This document shows positions 20,568 through 31,143 of a DNA stretch of 64,000 nt, piece by piece (within the stretch, counting starts at the first letter, position 1; each line of letters begins with the position of its first letter). Position numbers and translations under genes: made by a program. Origin of the DNA: Phaeodactylum tricornutum CCAP 1055/1 (lineage: Eukaryota; Bacillariophyta; Bacillariophyceae; Surirellales; Neidiaceae); the NCBI RefSeq assembly GCF_000150955.2, contig NC_011671.1, forward strand, positions 124,001 through 188,000, written 5' to 3'. Below the pieces are notes generated by a model that saw nothing but the letters and a program-made list of their open reading frames with translations, made no database searches and was not told where the DNA came from.

Positions 20568-23045
20568 GTGAGATTGGAGAATCGGCTCGCATCGCTTACA
20601 ATACGGTGCCAGACAAAATAATATCACGGCCAACCTTCTCGAGATTGGAGCGTTTGCATTGAAATTCCTGGTTGCGTACACACTTTCTCAAGATACGACG
20701 GTAGTAAAGGCCATTGAAGCCCATGGCGCTAATGCAAAGGAGCCCAAGAGACGGGGCACAAAGTCGAAGTTACCAACCACCCCCCGCGCTCGGTCAAGAT
20801 AGATGTGTATGAGCTTTTATCGACAGAGTTAATTGCACAATCCAACTCTGTAGATCGATGACTCAAGTTTTTTGTGCATTCAATGGAAAATGATTGACAC
20901 AGTTTGAGGGTCGTTTCTACTGCTAACGGACTTTTCACAATGAGAACAGACTCTCCATGCGTTCCTATATCCTCTATCTTGTGTTGATGTCTGATCAATA
21001 AATAAAAGCTTTCCAACCAAACAGATTCTTGTCGTAATCCTCACGCCTTTTGAGCTTCCTGCTAAATGAAAGATGATTTTATGTCATACTTTTGACTTCG
21101 ATTTCTCAACCTTATATCAATACGACCGTATCAACCGGAACTATTCACAGCAATTTTCGCACCAGCGATCCCGAATGTAAGACCCGATAAATAGGATCGT
21201 TTTGATTTTTAAGTATTTACAGTTGGTGCTCATTTACAAACAATAGAAACCTACAAATCGGAGTAATACCATTGACATAGAAAACTTGTTTGAAAGACAA
21301 TAAATGAATATTTACACAGTTAATGCTGCGAAACTGCAAATTGTGGTAAAGATCCGGAACCTATCGTAACGGATCCCACAAACCTTAAAAAACATATCGC
21401 ACATTGCTATCACAATGAGTTTGTACTATATTTGATGCGATCCGTCCCTTTCCACGATTCCTGCCATGTACACAATGCGTGCTTGTATGAGCATTTTCGT
21501 ATTGGCCACAATCGCACTATCAAGTATCGGAATTCTTGTCAGTATGGACGTGGTCCTGAACATGCAGAGCTTTGAAGACAAAGCATCTCTTCTTCATGCC
21601 TCTTCCTTACCAGACAGAAGGTCCTCTAAATACGGACAAAGCGATACCGGTATCCAAAACATAGCAATCGAACAAGACATCAGTGCAGAGCAGTATCCAA
21701 TACGGCGAGCCAGTTCTTCACTTCCCGGCAGGAATTTCCAGAACCTTAGTGTAGCTCCTGAAACATTGTTCCGCAAGCCATTCTGGAGTAATTCTTCCAG
21801 TTTTGACATTGACGCCCCTACTATTCTAGTCCAGCTCGGCGGTGAATTGGCAAACCAACTGGGATATATTGCTAGAGCTTCTGGATTGGTTTGGTGGCTG
21901 GAGAGGGAATATGGTGTAAACGCCAACGTAGTTCTGAGACGGCAGGAGAGTACAACAACCAAATGGATCCGGGCTCGCACGGATGTAACTCGCTGTTTCC
22001 CTTACCTGAGAGACTTGGACTTTGAAGCCGGGTATACAGATGAGATAACACATGAGATAAGTTTTCTAAAGGAGCCTGGACTTCAGAGCAATAGTACATC
22101 TGCGAGACTTATCGAGGCACGGAGGGAAGGGGAGTACGATGAGACGCTCCAGTCATTTTTGAGTCTGTATGCCCAAAATCACACCAATATGGGAAAGAGG
22201 AATGGGTTTGTCAACAAACCTATCCTGGTAAGTAAGTTAATGACCAGCAAAGACCTCATTGTGGACAAGTACTACGAAGATATTCGCAGAATCTACCAGT
22301 TTGACGAAAGCTGCTGTATTGATGTACCCGATACGGACGAATCCGTTTTTGTAAGTACCGGTCACCCATCACCAACAGACTAGCGACAGGCTATTGCCAA
22401 ATTTTTGGAGACTTTCTTATTGACTGTAACCTTGCTTCGGCAGCATTTTCGTAACTTTGTTACCGAAGGTGCTCGAATTGGAAATCGCCTAAATTTCAAG
22501 GAGCTAGCTCCGGATCAAGTGGCGAACGAGCTATTTGCGCATCTCAATCCTGGAGACAAAGTAGCCATTACTTCACGCTACCCCGATGACTTTCGGACAC
22601 GAATGATTGTGGAAGCGTTCGAGAAGCGCAATATTCGAGTTCGAGTTGTAGGGCCAAGGTCTGGGGTTGCGGACTTTTGCTTCCTGATGCATGCACAGAA
22701 AGAGCTGGTTGGAACTGCCATGTCCTCGTTTTTAATTTGGGCTGGCCTTCTTGGAAACGCTACGAAAGTACGAGCGTACACTGCCATGATGTCTACGGGG
22801 AATAGTATCTTTAACCACTACAACTACACCCATCCGGAGCTCAAATCCCGTTTTCGTTTTGAGCGCTACGCCGCGAACATGTCCGCCTCCGACTTGGTGC
22901 TGTCGAAGAAGCAAAATACTCCTTGAATAATATTCTCAGACTGACGGAAATGGCAGAAATATACTTGTTGCTGAGATTGTGGGCCGCTGAATTGTAGTGG
23001 ATTCATATTCTATCATGTCACTCTCACATGATAGTGGCTATCTAT
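20568..23045 (+). repeat. Tandem duplication unit, copy 2
   Basis: This is the second copy of the unit at 18055. Similarity on the right fades after the downstream word ATAGTGGCT near 23035, with small deletions relative to copy 1. It carries the second glycosyltransferase-like gene. Confidence 0.8.
21466..22926 (+). CDS. Diatom glycosyltransferase-like type II membrane protein, tandem copy B
   Basis: The protein is 455 residues from exons 21466-22350 and 22444-22926 (intron 93 bp, GTAAGTACC...TCGGCAG). It is a near-identical paralogue of copy A 2,513 bp upstream, with all the same motifs: membrane anchor, LGGELANQLGYIARASG, ESCCIDV, DESVF-HFRNF across the splice, DFCFLMHAQKELVGTAMSSF. Differences cluster in the N-terminal stem, the intron and the last 40 residues; the central 90 codons have only a handful of nucleotide changes. 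Both copies look intact. Two more family members, both broken, lie at 55715-56711 and 63707-64000. Confidence 0.8.
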
Positions 23046-23174
23046 ATGGTGTTATGGCGGCTGCAAATCTTATAAGAAGGGAAATACTAAAGTATCTGAC
23101 AAAAGAAGTATATACCAGTTGCGCAACAGAAATGATCTCTATAGAGACAGTTGCAATGTGCGCTTTCCTCATCC

Positions 23175-23978
23175 TTACAAACTTGACAGCGGCAGTTGCA
23201 GAGCACCCACGGCTCCACCATCTACGTTCAGTATAACGCCGGTGCACCAATTGCCTGCTCTCGACGATAGATAAATGCACGCCCCTGCCATGTCGTCTGC
23301 GTTGCCGAGTCGCCCGAGCGGAATCGTTCGGGCCAATTGGTCGGCGTCCCCACCCCAGGCCGCCAAACCAGCACTCATCCGGGACGGGACGAATCCGGGC
23401 GCGAGTGCGTTGACGGTCACGTGCTTGGAGGCCAAGTCGGCGGCAAATTTGCGCGTGAGGTTATGCACGGCAGCCTTGCTGGCGTCGTAGGCGTGGGTGG
23501 GGGCTTGCTGCGGCACCAACCCGGTGACGCTGCCTATGTTAATGATTCGTGACGGATTGTCCGGCGAAGCACTCTGTTCCAACAACGGCAAACACGCGCG
23601 GGTCAAGAAGAACAAGCCCTTGACGTTGAGATCGAAGACTTTGTCGAACCCCCAGTTGGATTTGGAATTCCGTGATAGTGGTTCTCCCCAGGATGTTCCG
23701 GCGTTGTTGATCAAGACATCGAGTCGTTTGTCAAAAGTCCGACCCACTTGTTCGACGAGTGCTTGGCATCCTTCCCGGGACGCAACGTTGGACGCAACGT
23801 ACTGACAGTTTAGCTCCTGCGCAGCTTTGGCGCAGTCCGTCTCGGAGCGACTCGTCAACAAGACGTTCGCTCCGGCTTCGGAAAAGCCTTTGGCGATCAT
23901 GTAGCCGACGCCGCGGGAACCGCCCGTGACCAGCACATTTTTGCCCGCCACCGAAAACAAAGTACTGCTACTGACCAT
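23175..23978 (-). CDS. Short-chain dehydrogenase/reductase
   Basis: This 267-residue classical SDR has the NAD(P)-binding TGGSRGVG near residue 19, the NNAG strand motif, catalytic Ser in IGSVTG, and Tyr/Lys in YDASK, followed by VTVNALAPGFVPSRM and a C-terminal NVDGGA. The TSRSE segment after the second strand suggests NADP(H) preference. Closest in style to gluconate 5-dehydrogenase-like and 3-oxoacyl-ACP-reductase-like SDRs; the substrate cannot be told. The start is the ATG at 23978 (MVSSSTLF). The open frame extends upstream to 24035 only through a non-ATG codon, so a targeting peptide is not assumed. Confidence 0.85.
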   Translation of the reverse strand: MVSSSTLFSVAGKNVLVTGGSRGVGYMIAKGFSEAGANVLLTSRSETDCAKAAQELNCQYVASNVASREGCQALVEQVGRTFDKRLDVLINNAGTSWGEPLSRNSKSNWGFDKVFDLNVKGLFFLTRACLPLLEQSASPDNPSRIINIGSVTGLVPQQAPTHAYDASKAAVHNLTRKFAADLASKHVTVNALAPGFVPSRMSAGLAAWGGDADQLARTIPLGRLGNADDMAGACIYLSSRAGNWCTGVILNVDGGAVGALQLPLSSL

Positions 23979-24083
23979 GGAGACGCAACAGGTAATAGCT
24001 ATTCTGGTTTGGTGTCGGCGCCGCGCAGATGCCACTAACGAAACTCGATGAATGCTCGGGGGTAGAATGGAAGACTCGTGTGT

Positions 24084-24117
24084 TTCACAGTCAGCTTCAC
24101 AGTCAGCTTCACAGTCA
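24084..24117 (+). repeat. Triple tandem TTCACAGTCAGC repeat in a divergent promoter
   Basis: Three direct copies with a 12-base period start at 24084, 24096 and 24108; the last lacks the final GC. They lie between the divergent starts of the dehydrogenase (23978) and the gene at 24438. The core word occurs singly in many other intergenic gaps of this window. Confidence 0.75.
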
Positions 24118-24437
24118 ATAGAACGTCGGATTATCTTGAGCTACCCTCCCCTGTGTTTCCTATGGGTCCATCCGTATCGGGAAGGACACAACTGCAGAAA
24201 AGGTCCTGGAACGAAAGCCATATCAGGTTCAAAGATACTTTCAAAATATTTAACATTTAAACGAACCCCTTAGAGTTACAGTTACGATTCACATTCACGT
24301 TACTTACATTACTCACGGTACGAGCACCAAAAAAGGTGCAAAACTGTTTTCACACATGACTTGTCTAAAAATTCTGATACTTGTCATGGAGCAAGAAACG
24401 CTCGGATGCCAATGTCGAAAGCACAAAATATACAGCC

Positions 24438-25151
24438 ATGAAACGTCGCCTTCTCTCCTTGACGTCGGCATTTCGGATGCTACACTTTTTGCTGAAATGG
24501 GAGACTGCGGTGAGCTGGGAAGAGGAACGACAACCAACCCCTTACCCCAATAGTTTTCGGATCCCCTTTTTCACCAACGTGAGCGACGATAGCGACGATC
24601 GAGCGACCGTTTCCGGTATGCTGTACTACGACTGGACAATCCGGAGTCAGCGTGTCGACCACGGTGCCGGGTCGTACGAATGTGTGCATTTTTACAACGC
24701 ATTGGACGAACCGTGTTCGCTCTTCTTTACGCCCTCGGGGATGTATCGAGTTCTTCCGGACAACAATAAGACAACCCTTCCGTGCTGCTTGGATCTCCCA
24801 GGCGTTGGAGCTCCGGCACCCACCTGGGCTGAAAGCGCCAACGGATCCTATCACGGAATGGTGTACGAGGAATACTCGGAACGACTAGCCTACCAATGGA
24901 CGTTTAATCAAGTCGACTCCCGAAATCTTGTCGTGGATAGAAGTAGTGCCTTCCATACAGCTTTGGAAGTTGCGGAAGGCTCCTACACCGGTCGGCCACT
25001 CACCTTTACGTTCCCGGGGAGAGCACAAGGACGACAAGACTATCATTTCACCGTCGAACTCATGTACATCGGTCCCCTGGCAAAGTCCATTTTTGACCTA
25101 CCCGACAACTGCGCGAGGACACTTTGTCAGGATTCTTCTACTCTGGGTTGA
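24438..25151 (+). CDS. Small cysteine-containing protein resembling ependymin-like families
   Basis: This is a predicted 237-residue protein. The start is set at the ATG at 24438 (MKRRLLSLTSAFRMLHFLL), a weak signal-peptide-like N-terminus; the frame upstream to 24381 begins at a non-ATG codon. Visible pattern: YYDWTIRSQRVDHG, then CVHFYNALDEPCSLFF, a CCLDLPGVGAPAPTW segment with paired cysteines, and a later YQWTF. This order of Cys, CC and P-x-W resembles ependymin-like secreted proteins of protists and animals, but the match is from memory. Three N-x-S/T sites support secretion. The last 20 codons might be altered by an unseen terminal intron. Confidence 0.5.
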   Translation: MKRRLLSLTSAFRMLHFLLKWETAVSWEEERQPTPYPNSFRIPFFTNVSDDSDDRATVSGMLYYDWTIRSQRVDHGAGSYECVHFYNALDEPCSLFFTPSGMYRVLPDNNKTTLPCCLDLPGVGAPAPTWAESANGSYHGMVYEEYSERLAYQWTFNQVDSRNLVVDRSSAFHTALEVAEGSYTGRPLTFTFPGRAQGRQDYHFTVELMYIGPLAKSIFDLPDNCARTLCQDSSTLG

Positions 25152-25397
25152 CAAAGCAATCTACGCTTTTTTCCTAGTCTACACCCGATTCCGAGGTTTT
25201 AGTGGGACACAATGCGTTTATCCAACGCGATATCGAAGAGTAAGATGAGTGACTTGATCAGCTATCTTATTCGGAATGCCAAAACGAAATCGGCCATGTG
25301 CATACACATCGCCACGGTTAAAGGAAAAGCATGTCTTGCTTGCAATCATTTCTTTTGACTTGGCTCGCTCCTTGAGACAATTTCTGCATCATATCCC

Positions 25398-26420
25398 CTA
25401 CATTTGTTGCCCTTTGTCTGACCATTTTTGACGGTTGCGTAGCGCATAATTCAAGTACTCTTCGCTCGACACCCCAAAGACTCCACATTCCTCCAGTTTT
25501 TTTGCAAGCGGAACAATGTAAAAGTCGAAAAATCCCAGCTCCCCTTGGTACCAGAACTCCGCCGGATTCTTCTCTGCCCGACCATCAATAAACGCGTTGT
25601 ACATTTCTTCGAACAATCGCTCATTCCATTTGCGATAGATATGCCAGTGCTGCATCGTGTGAGCAACGTCTGATGCCTGAATCAAGTGCTCAATCACAAT
25701 TGTTGCCTTACGATTTGTTGATTGGACCATGGATTCTTGCAAACTTGCTTCGGAAAATGCCTTGTTCCATCGAGCATTGCGCAGGATTTTGAGATCCGCA
25801 TCCATTATGTCTGTGGCCATGACCAAATTGACCACCAGCTGTCGGAATCGTTTTCGCTCGATGTCGTCGCGATATATCGCCGCCCGCAGACTGCTGTATG
25901 AGTCTTCGTTGAGCAGATCCCATGCCAAATCAACCGCATTCTGTTCGGCGATACTCTTGCCCTTGTAAAATGCAGCAAGTTTCGTGTCTTCCTTAATTAG
26001 TTGCGAGTTCGGAACGCCACTATGGGTCGACATCGTGAATTAAAGCCGAAAAGACGCAGGCAAATTGAGTCAAAGGATCTGAAGTGATTCCGTAGGTGTG
26101 ATCGTGCAGGGTTGACGCAATTTTATCCGTATCAAGATTTTCATAGTCAACATCCGCTGGGACTACTATTCGGCTGAGCAGTTTGACTACTGACATGGTC
26201 ACGTGCGAAGCGTGTTCAAAATTATGGAAAGGATTACAGCGATACAGAGCTGCAACATTCGCTACGTATTCACGTAGTTGCTGGACCACATCATCATTGA
26301 GCTGTGTTGTTGCCGAATCTTTTTTTCTGAGCTCTGCGCTTTTGGCGTTGAAATTAGGCAAAGTTATGATTTCTTTAACTTCCTCAAGAACTGTTTGCCC
26401 CTTCGGAGACGCGCTATTCC
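25398..26420 (-). other. Class I cyclic nucleotide phosphodiesterase domain
   Basis: The domain spans the end of one open frame and all of the next. Metal ligands are visible in NPFHNFEH, ALIHDVD(H), and the later SDVAHTMQHW. WYQGELGFFDFYI includes the conserved purine-clamp region (Q, F). The two frames meet at GGG (24024+2000, i.e. 26024-26026) on the plus strand, where one extra base separates HDVD from HSGVPNSQL. Confidence 0.75.
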
Positions 26421-28986
26421 GAACGAAAACTCCGGAAATCTTGACCGGGTGTGTAATTCTGCACGCAACGATTTGACCGAGGAGACGCAAGAGCACTTCG
26501 ACATTCCAATCAATCAATCGTCTTGTTTTATCGGAAGCTAGTGATTGAAGCTTATGTTTTTCTTCCTCCAATGTTTCATTCTTGTCAGCAACGTGATTGG
26601 TACCAGAGACTGACGTTCCGTCGCTGTGCTCGGTCCCAAGTTGGAGCCAGAACGTAGACATTTCTCCCTTCCCTTTTGCAATGATCTTCATATCTCGTTG
26701 TTTGAGCCAATGTTCTTTTCCGCTTTGAACCAGTAGATCGGCAGTGGTCTCAGAGATATGCACACGGTTGCGAACACCTGTGCTTTCCATCCGAGCAGCT
26801 GTATTGACGGTGTCTCCAAAGAGCTGAAACCTGGCGTTTTCCCCACGTAGTACCCCGCCAGTCACAGGCCCGCTATGAAGACCAATTCTAAAGGCAAGAT
26901 CAGCGGTATCAGGCCCGAAGACGAGTTCCAGCCGACGAGTCAGCTCGTTCATTTTGTGGTGGCAATCACGAGCGTATCGGGCCATTGTAACAGCATGATC
27001 TTTGCGTTGCATCGGGATACCGGCAACAGCCACATAGCAGTCCCCAACAGTTTCAACTTTGAAAACCCTACGTTTCTTTGCAATCTCGTCAAAGGCGCCG
27101 TATATTGTTTCAAGGAGCTCAAATACCTGGAATGGCTCTGTGCGTGGAATAATTTACCAAGATGAGGTCTCTTCATCATTCGTCAGATCTAACCCTCCCT
27201 CACTTACCTCTTGCGCTGGCCCAGGATGTGAAGCCCGTGATATCGGCAAACATGATCTTTAAAAATAAAAGTCAGAAGGAGGAAGCCAAATGTCGCTCTT
27301 TGTCTTTCAATATACGTACCGTTGTTTGCGGGAAAAAATCTGCAATGGGTCTTGAATGGAATGGTGCATTTACAATAGCTTTATTCCCGTAGTTTTCCAT
27401 TGTTTTTTCATTCCCGGAAATCATTTTTGAACCGTGGTCAAGTCCGTTGTAACCGATAAGTCGATCGCGGATATTTTCGGGGAAAGTGATGATACCAAGG
27501 CGTTGGTGCGAATGGCGGACGTCATTGTCTTCTCCTGACGTCGACTTACTAGCTTGTCGTACATGAGAAGCAGTAGTGCAGTGAAAGCAAACGCTAACGC
27601 GACTACACTTTTGTAGATGGCTGGTCTGTTGGTATTGTATGCACTTCGGAAAGTCGACGATGGATAAATGTAAAGGTCATGTTTGCAAAGGCTGGCTGCC
27701 TCGGAATCATACAACTCGATAGGTGTTGTTCTTTGGTATTGATCAAATCTCTCGTCATGGAGGTCAAGATATCCAAGATGAGTTGCAATTTCGCCGTTGA
27801 TTTCGTACGTAAAAACGTTGCCGCAGGTATCCTTTACAACACAGACTAGCCCGTTTGTTCCCTCTGGCAACACTCGATCAAATAAATTTTCCCATGCAGA
27901 AATGGCAATCAAAATACCGACAAGAACGGGATTCTCGGAGAACTCTGCGTAGACAGGTTCCATGATAAATGAATGCGGGTTCTTCTTTCTTTCTTTCTTT
28001 TTCATGGAGGTCAAAGACGAAATCAAAGAGCCTGTCAATTTGGACGGCGTGGGAGATGACTGTATGGTTCATTTCTACAACCAGAGAAAATAGGTGAGCT
28101 ATGTCCTTGTTTGCGAGGAGTTTTGGTTTACAGAAGCGGCATCGGCCGGAGAACTTTGCCAAAAAGGAGCCAGTACATTGCCCGAAAAGGTGGTTTCTTG
28201 GACTTGCTCGCCATCTTCCCAACGCCAAATATATGGCTTGATGGACCCGGAATCAAGTCGTCGATCGAATTCGTGGTCTTGAATGGTACCTTCCATGGGT
28301 TGTCTATGTCCCGGATGGACTTGCCGAAGTACAGTACTGTCTCCAATCCAACCTTGGTTCTCTTGTGAATATGTTTCCCACTGAGTCACTTCCTCGGCTG
28401 CAATAATTGGAGCGTAGGCAGTTGCCATTATACCGCCCAAGCCATCCACATAGCCACCTGTGATCTCGAAGTACTTCTGGGTCACGTTGGGGAACACCGA
28501 GCCAGTCATGGCGGCAGATGCCGTAGCTGATGCGCTTAATTGTTGCATAAGAGCAAAATTATACTGGTTTTCCCATTTTACCAAGTTCACAATGTTCTTA
28601 GCATATCCTTCGTGCTGTGAGAGTGGTGTAGTGAGTTGTGAGATAGCATTATCCAACCGCTACCTCTATGATTCAACAATGGTGCTTACCTCGAGCTCGA
28701 AATTGAGGACCTCTGCTTTAGATGCGAAAATGTAGATGCAGACACTAACTAAGATAGTGGACAGAATCAGAGCAGAGCCGACGATTAGTTTCGCTTTCCT
28801 AACATCTGCCTCTTCTTTTTTGATAATCTGATCTCGGATCTTTTTATCTCGTTCGTCGGAGGTGAGAATGACTTGGGCACCCGACGACCCACTTTCGGAA
28901 GTACTGGACAAGGAGATATCGTCCTCGTCTACTCGTTCTAATCCATCCGAAACTGATGCTCGAGCTTCGGGGCGCATTGTGGTCAT
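25398..28986 (-). CDS. Membrane nucleotide cyclase-phosphodiesterase fusion, frame disrupted
   Basis: The protein joins a cyclase that makes a cyclic nucleotide to a phosphodiesterase that removes one. Exon 1 (28690-28986) encodes an acidic cytosolic N-terminus and a membrane helix (LIVGSALILSTILVSVCIYIFA). Intron 28615-28689. A large extracellular sensor-like domain follows, then a second helix (VVALAFAFTALLLLMY). Introns 27257-27319 and 27138-27207 flank a 49-bp exon carrying FADITGFTSWAS. The next exon has KVETVGDCYVAV and RFQLFGDTVNTAARM, so both metal aspartates are present. The phosphodiesterase shows NPFHNFEH, ALIHDVD and, after a frame change, HSGVPNSQLIKED, ending at 25398. Frames break by one base near 27485 (in LFPENIRDRL) and near 26025 (in HDVDH). 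The 27985-28150 junction is also uncertain. Confidence 0.7.
26200..27320 (-). other. Class III nucleotide cyclase catalytic domain
   Basis: The two metal-binding aspartates (FADITGF and VETVGDCY) and the Asn/Arg pair (TVNTAARM) are present, so this domain looks active. The purine-selecting positions read Glu (in KVETVGD, as in guanylate cyclases) and Gln (in RFQLFGD, where guanylate cyclases usually have Cys). Substrate is therefore ambiguous. The domain is assembled only after two short introns are removed. Confidence 0.75.
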
Positions 28987-29859
28987 TGCAGAATTGTGAT
29001 GTAATTTGGCGGGGCAAGATCCTAGATTGTATCTTGGAGCTGATAGGCAATCACCTACGAGTACGATCTACAAACGAAAAAGTCAGGATGTCCATCAGAA
29101 TAAGTAGTTCTCTGTTCTCCTTGTTTTTTTATGTTAATTGGAAACAACAATTCCGTTCGGTCCCGGTCACTCCGAAAAACAGAGAGGCTTTGTCAACCGA
29201 CCGAGCAAAATCCACTTTCTGTACATTTACACTTAGCCCTTTTAACACCAATTTGCCTCTCTAATACGACTGTTCTGCACCTCATGAAATATCAATTTAG
29301 AATTAACCCCGACAGGATTTAATCAGAGAACAGCCGACAATGTTGGAATACCTGAATCATACAGAAAATGATTTACCAGCTATAAACTACAAATGACTGC
29401 CTGTGGCTTTCATTAATTCGAAATTTATGAAAAATATTTAGTCTACCAAATGTATGTAAAAAATGAATGAAGGAAAGGCATCGGGCCTTATAATTAGATT
29501 AGGTTCTCCGGGCACTCCAATCGATTTACGTCACGTCTTGGAAAAGATGCAGAGGCGTCTTTGTTCACTGTCAGTTAGCCGTGTAATTCTCCCGTATATC
29601 GTACATTGTCAGAATAGTACAAACGCCGAATGAAATACCTAGTTTCTTTGATTTCTTTCTCCATTCATTTTTCCGTCTGTCCGTCTGTTACGCCTCTTAC
29701 TACTCGTTTCCCGATTTCCGACTGACCGGTCTTGTATTAAAAGGTAGACGAGTACCCTTCCTTGGTGTTTTCATCATCGAACTTTCCGCAAAATCACAAG
29801 GCCTTTGATTGCTGTCAATTAAGGATTGGTGCTTCGGCTGTCTACTAGTACTAACGACT
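28987..29859. other. Intergenic region between cyclase fusion and membrane protein
   Basis: This is 873 bases between divergent starts. It is AT-richer than its surroundings around 29250-29480 and contains one CACTGTCAGTTAG word near 29568 and a CCGTCTGTCCGTCTG repeat near 29672. I see no gene. Confidence 0.35.
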
Positions 29860-31002
29860 ATGGATGCTGTCGTGCAGTTGTTGCGAAACGGTCTTTGCTG
29901 CATCAAGGACCTCGGACTGTTGACAGACACTTTCCTGTGGGATCCCAACGTGACCCTGCGTTACTATGATTTGCCCGAGCCACTGCACAAGACGACGCCG
30001 CTGGAAGTCCTAATCTCGATTTGGCAACTGTATGCCTTGCTCTCCACCACCACGTCAGGATGGAAGATGTTTTGGAGTAGTATTGGAAAGTACCGTCGCG
30101 TTGTACGGTTGCTGACGAAACGCGCCTCCAACGTCATTGCATTTTCACCGGCCGATCGCTTCATCGATGCCTCGCTCATCAAGGAAGCTAAATTCGCCTT
30201 ACGGAGTATCTATATCGGATTAAATGTATTTTTTATCGGTACTGGATTTTTCTGGTTGACTGGGAACTCTTGGCACGTGACGGAAACATCCTGGATTGGT
30301 GGATTGCCGGCACTCATTCAGGCTCTGACCGTCATGGAATTATGTCTTATCCCGCTCTTGTGGTTTATGTGGAAGGACACTTTAGAGCAGTGGGACAAAG
30401 CGAATCGTATGGAGAACTTGGCCCACGATATGATGCAATCCGATAAAACGGTGTGGTCGGTGGAGGATCTAGGGCTCAGCTCGATGGAAACCTTGACACT
30501 ATGGCTGCCCTTTTGGGACGCAGGCGTCGGCGTGCTGGAGCCGTGCGACGAAATTCACGAAGAAAAGCTCATGGCTGCAGAAAAAGCGAAGCTCACGGCG
30601 TTGTTGGAGCCATTCTCCGTGAAACAGGAGAAGACGAAAAGCAAAGACAAAAAGGTTGAGTCGAGTATGCACCAGGAGACGTTGCGCTCCAAAGCCCAGG
30701 AGCTGTTGGGGGCTAGTCGAGTCACGCGATGGGGTGGCTATCGGGAATTTGTTTATCTGATCATAAACGCGTTGGCCTTCTACGGATACCTTGTGGGCAT
30801 TGTAGTATACTACTGGGATGATGAACAGAAACAGCCAGTATACATCAAGCATTTGCTACTGAACATGGAAAATGACGCCGCCGACTGGAATGGCAACTTT
30901 TTGGGGGATTTTATGTGGACCATTGAGCCAATTATCATTCTCTCATCACCACTTATCTTCCGAATCCTCTCACCGAAGCCGATTAAGGTCAAGGTGGACT
31001 AG
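29860..31002 (+). CDS. Multi-pass membrane protein of unknown function
   Basis: The protein is 380 residues with four or five hydrophobic segments: LEVLISIWQLYALLS, SIYIGLNVFFIGTGFFWLTG, LIQALTVMELCLIPLLWFMW, FVYLIINALAFYGYLVGIVV and PIIILSSPLIFRIL. Between the third and fourth lies a charged cytosolic-type loop of about 120 residues with a Lys-rich stretch (KQEKTKSKDKKVESS). No enzyme motif is visible and I recognise no family. The start is the ATG at 29860; the open frame to 29809 opens with TTG. It is convergent with the ion channel gene (141 bp between stops). Confidence 0.7.
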   Translation: MDAVVQLLRNGLCCIKDLGLLTDTFLWDPNVTLRYYDLPEPLHKTTPLEVLISIWQLYALLSTTTSGWKMFWSSIGKYRRVVRLLTKRASNVIAFSPADRFIDASLIKEAKFALRSIYIGLNVFFIGTGFFWLTGNSWHVTETSWIGGLPALIQALTVMELCLIPLLWFMWKDTLEQWDKANRMENLAHDMMQSDKTVWSVEDLGLSSMETLTLWLPFWDAGVGVLEPCDEIHEEKLMAAEKAKLTALLEPFSVKQEKTKSKDKKVESSMHQETLRSKAQELLGASRVTRWGGYREFVYLIINALAFYGYLVGIVVYYWDDEQKQPVYIKHLLLNMENDAADWNGNFLGDFMWTIEPIIILSSPLIFRILSPKPIKVKVD

Positions 31003-31143
31003 GAAGGCTAATATCATGTTACTTCCCGTTAAACGTGTTAAAATCCCCTTTGATTTCAGAGTAATGATTTCAAGTTATAAGGCCAGCATTCAGCGAAGCA
31101 TCAAGGATAGGGGGTGCATTACGCCTTCCATAGCTTTTGCCTT

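Noticed and set aside
24084-24117. CRISPR-like array at the 12-base period repeat
   Set aside because: Repeat and spacing are far too short, and the genome is eukaryotic.
27470-27500. Programmed -1 frameshift in the cyclase-phosphodiesterase gene
   Set aside because: The local bases do not form an X-XXY-YYZ slippery heptamer in the right frame and no downstream structure was evident; a simple indel fits better.
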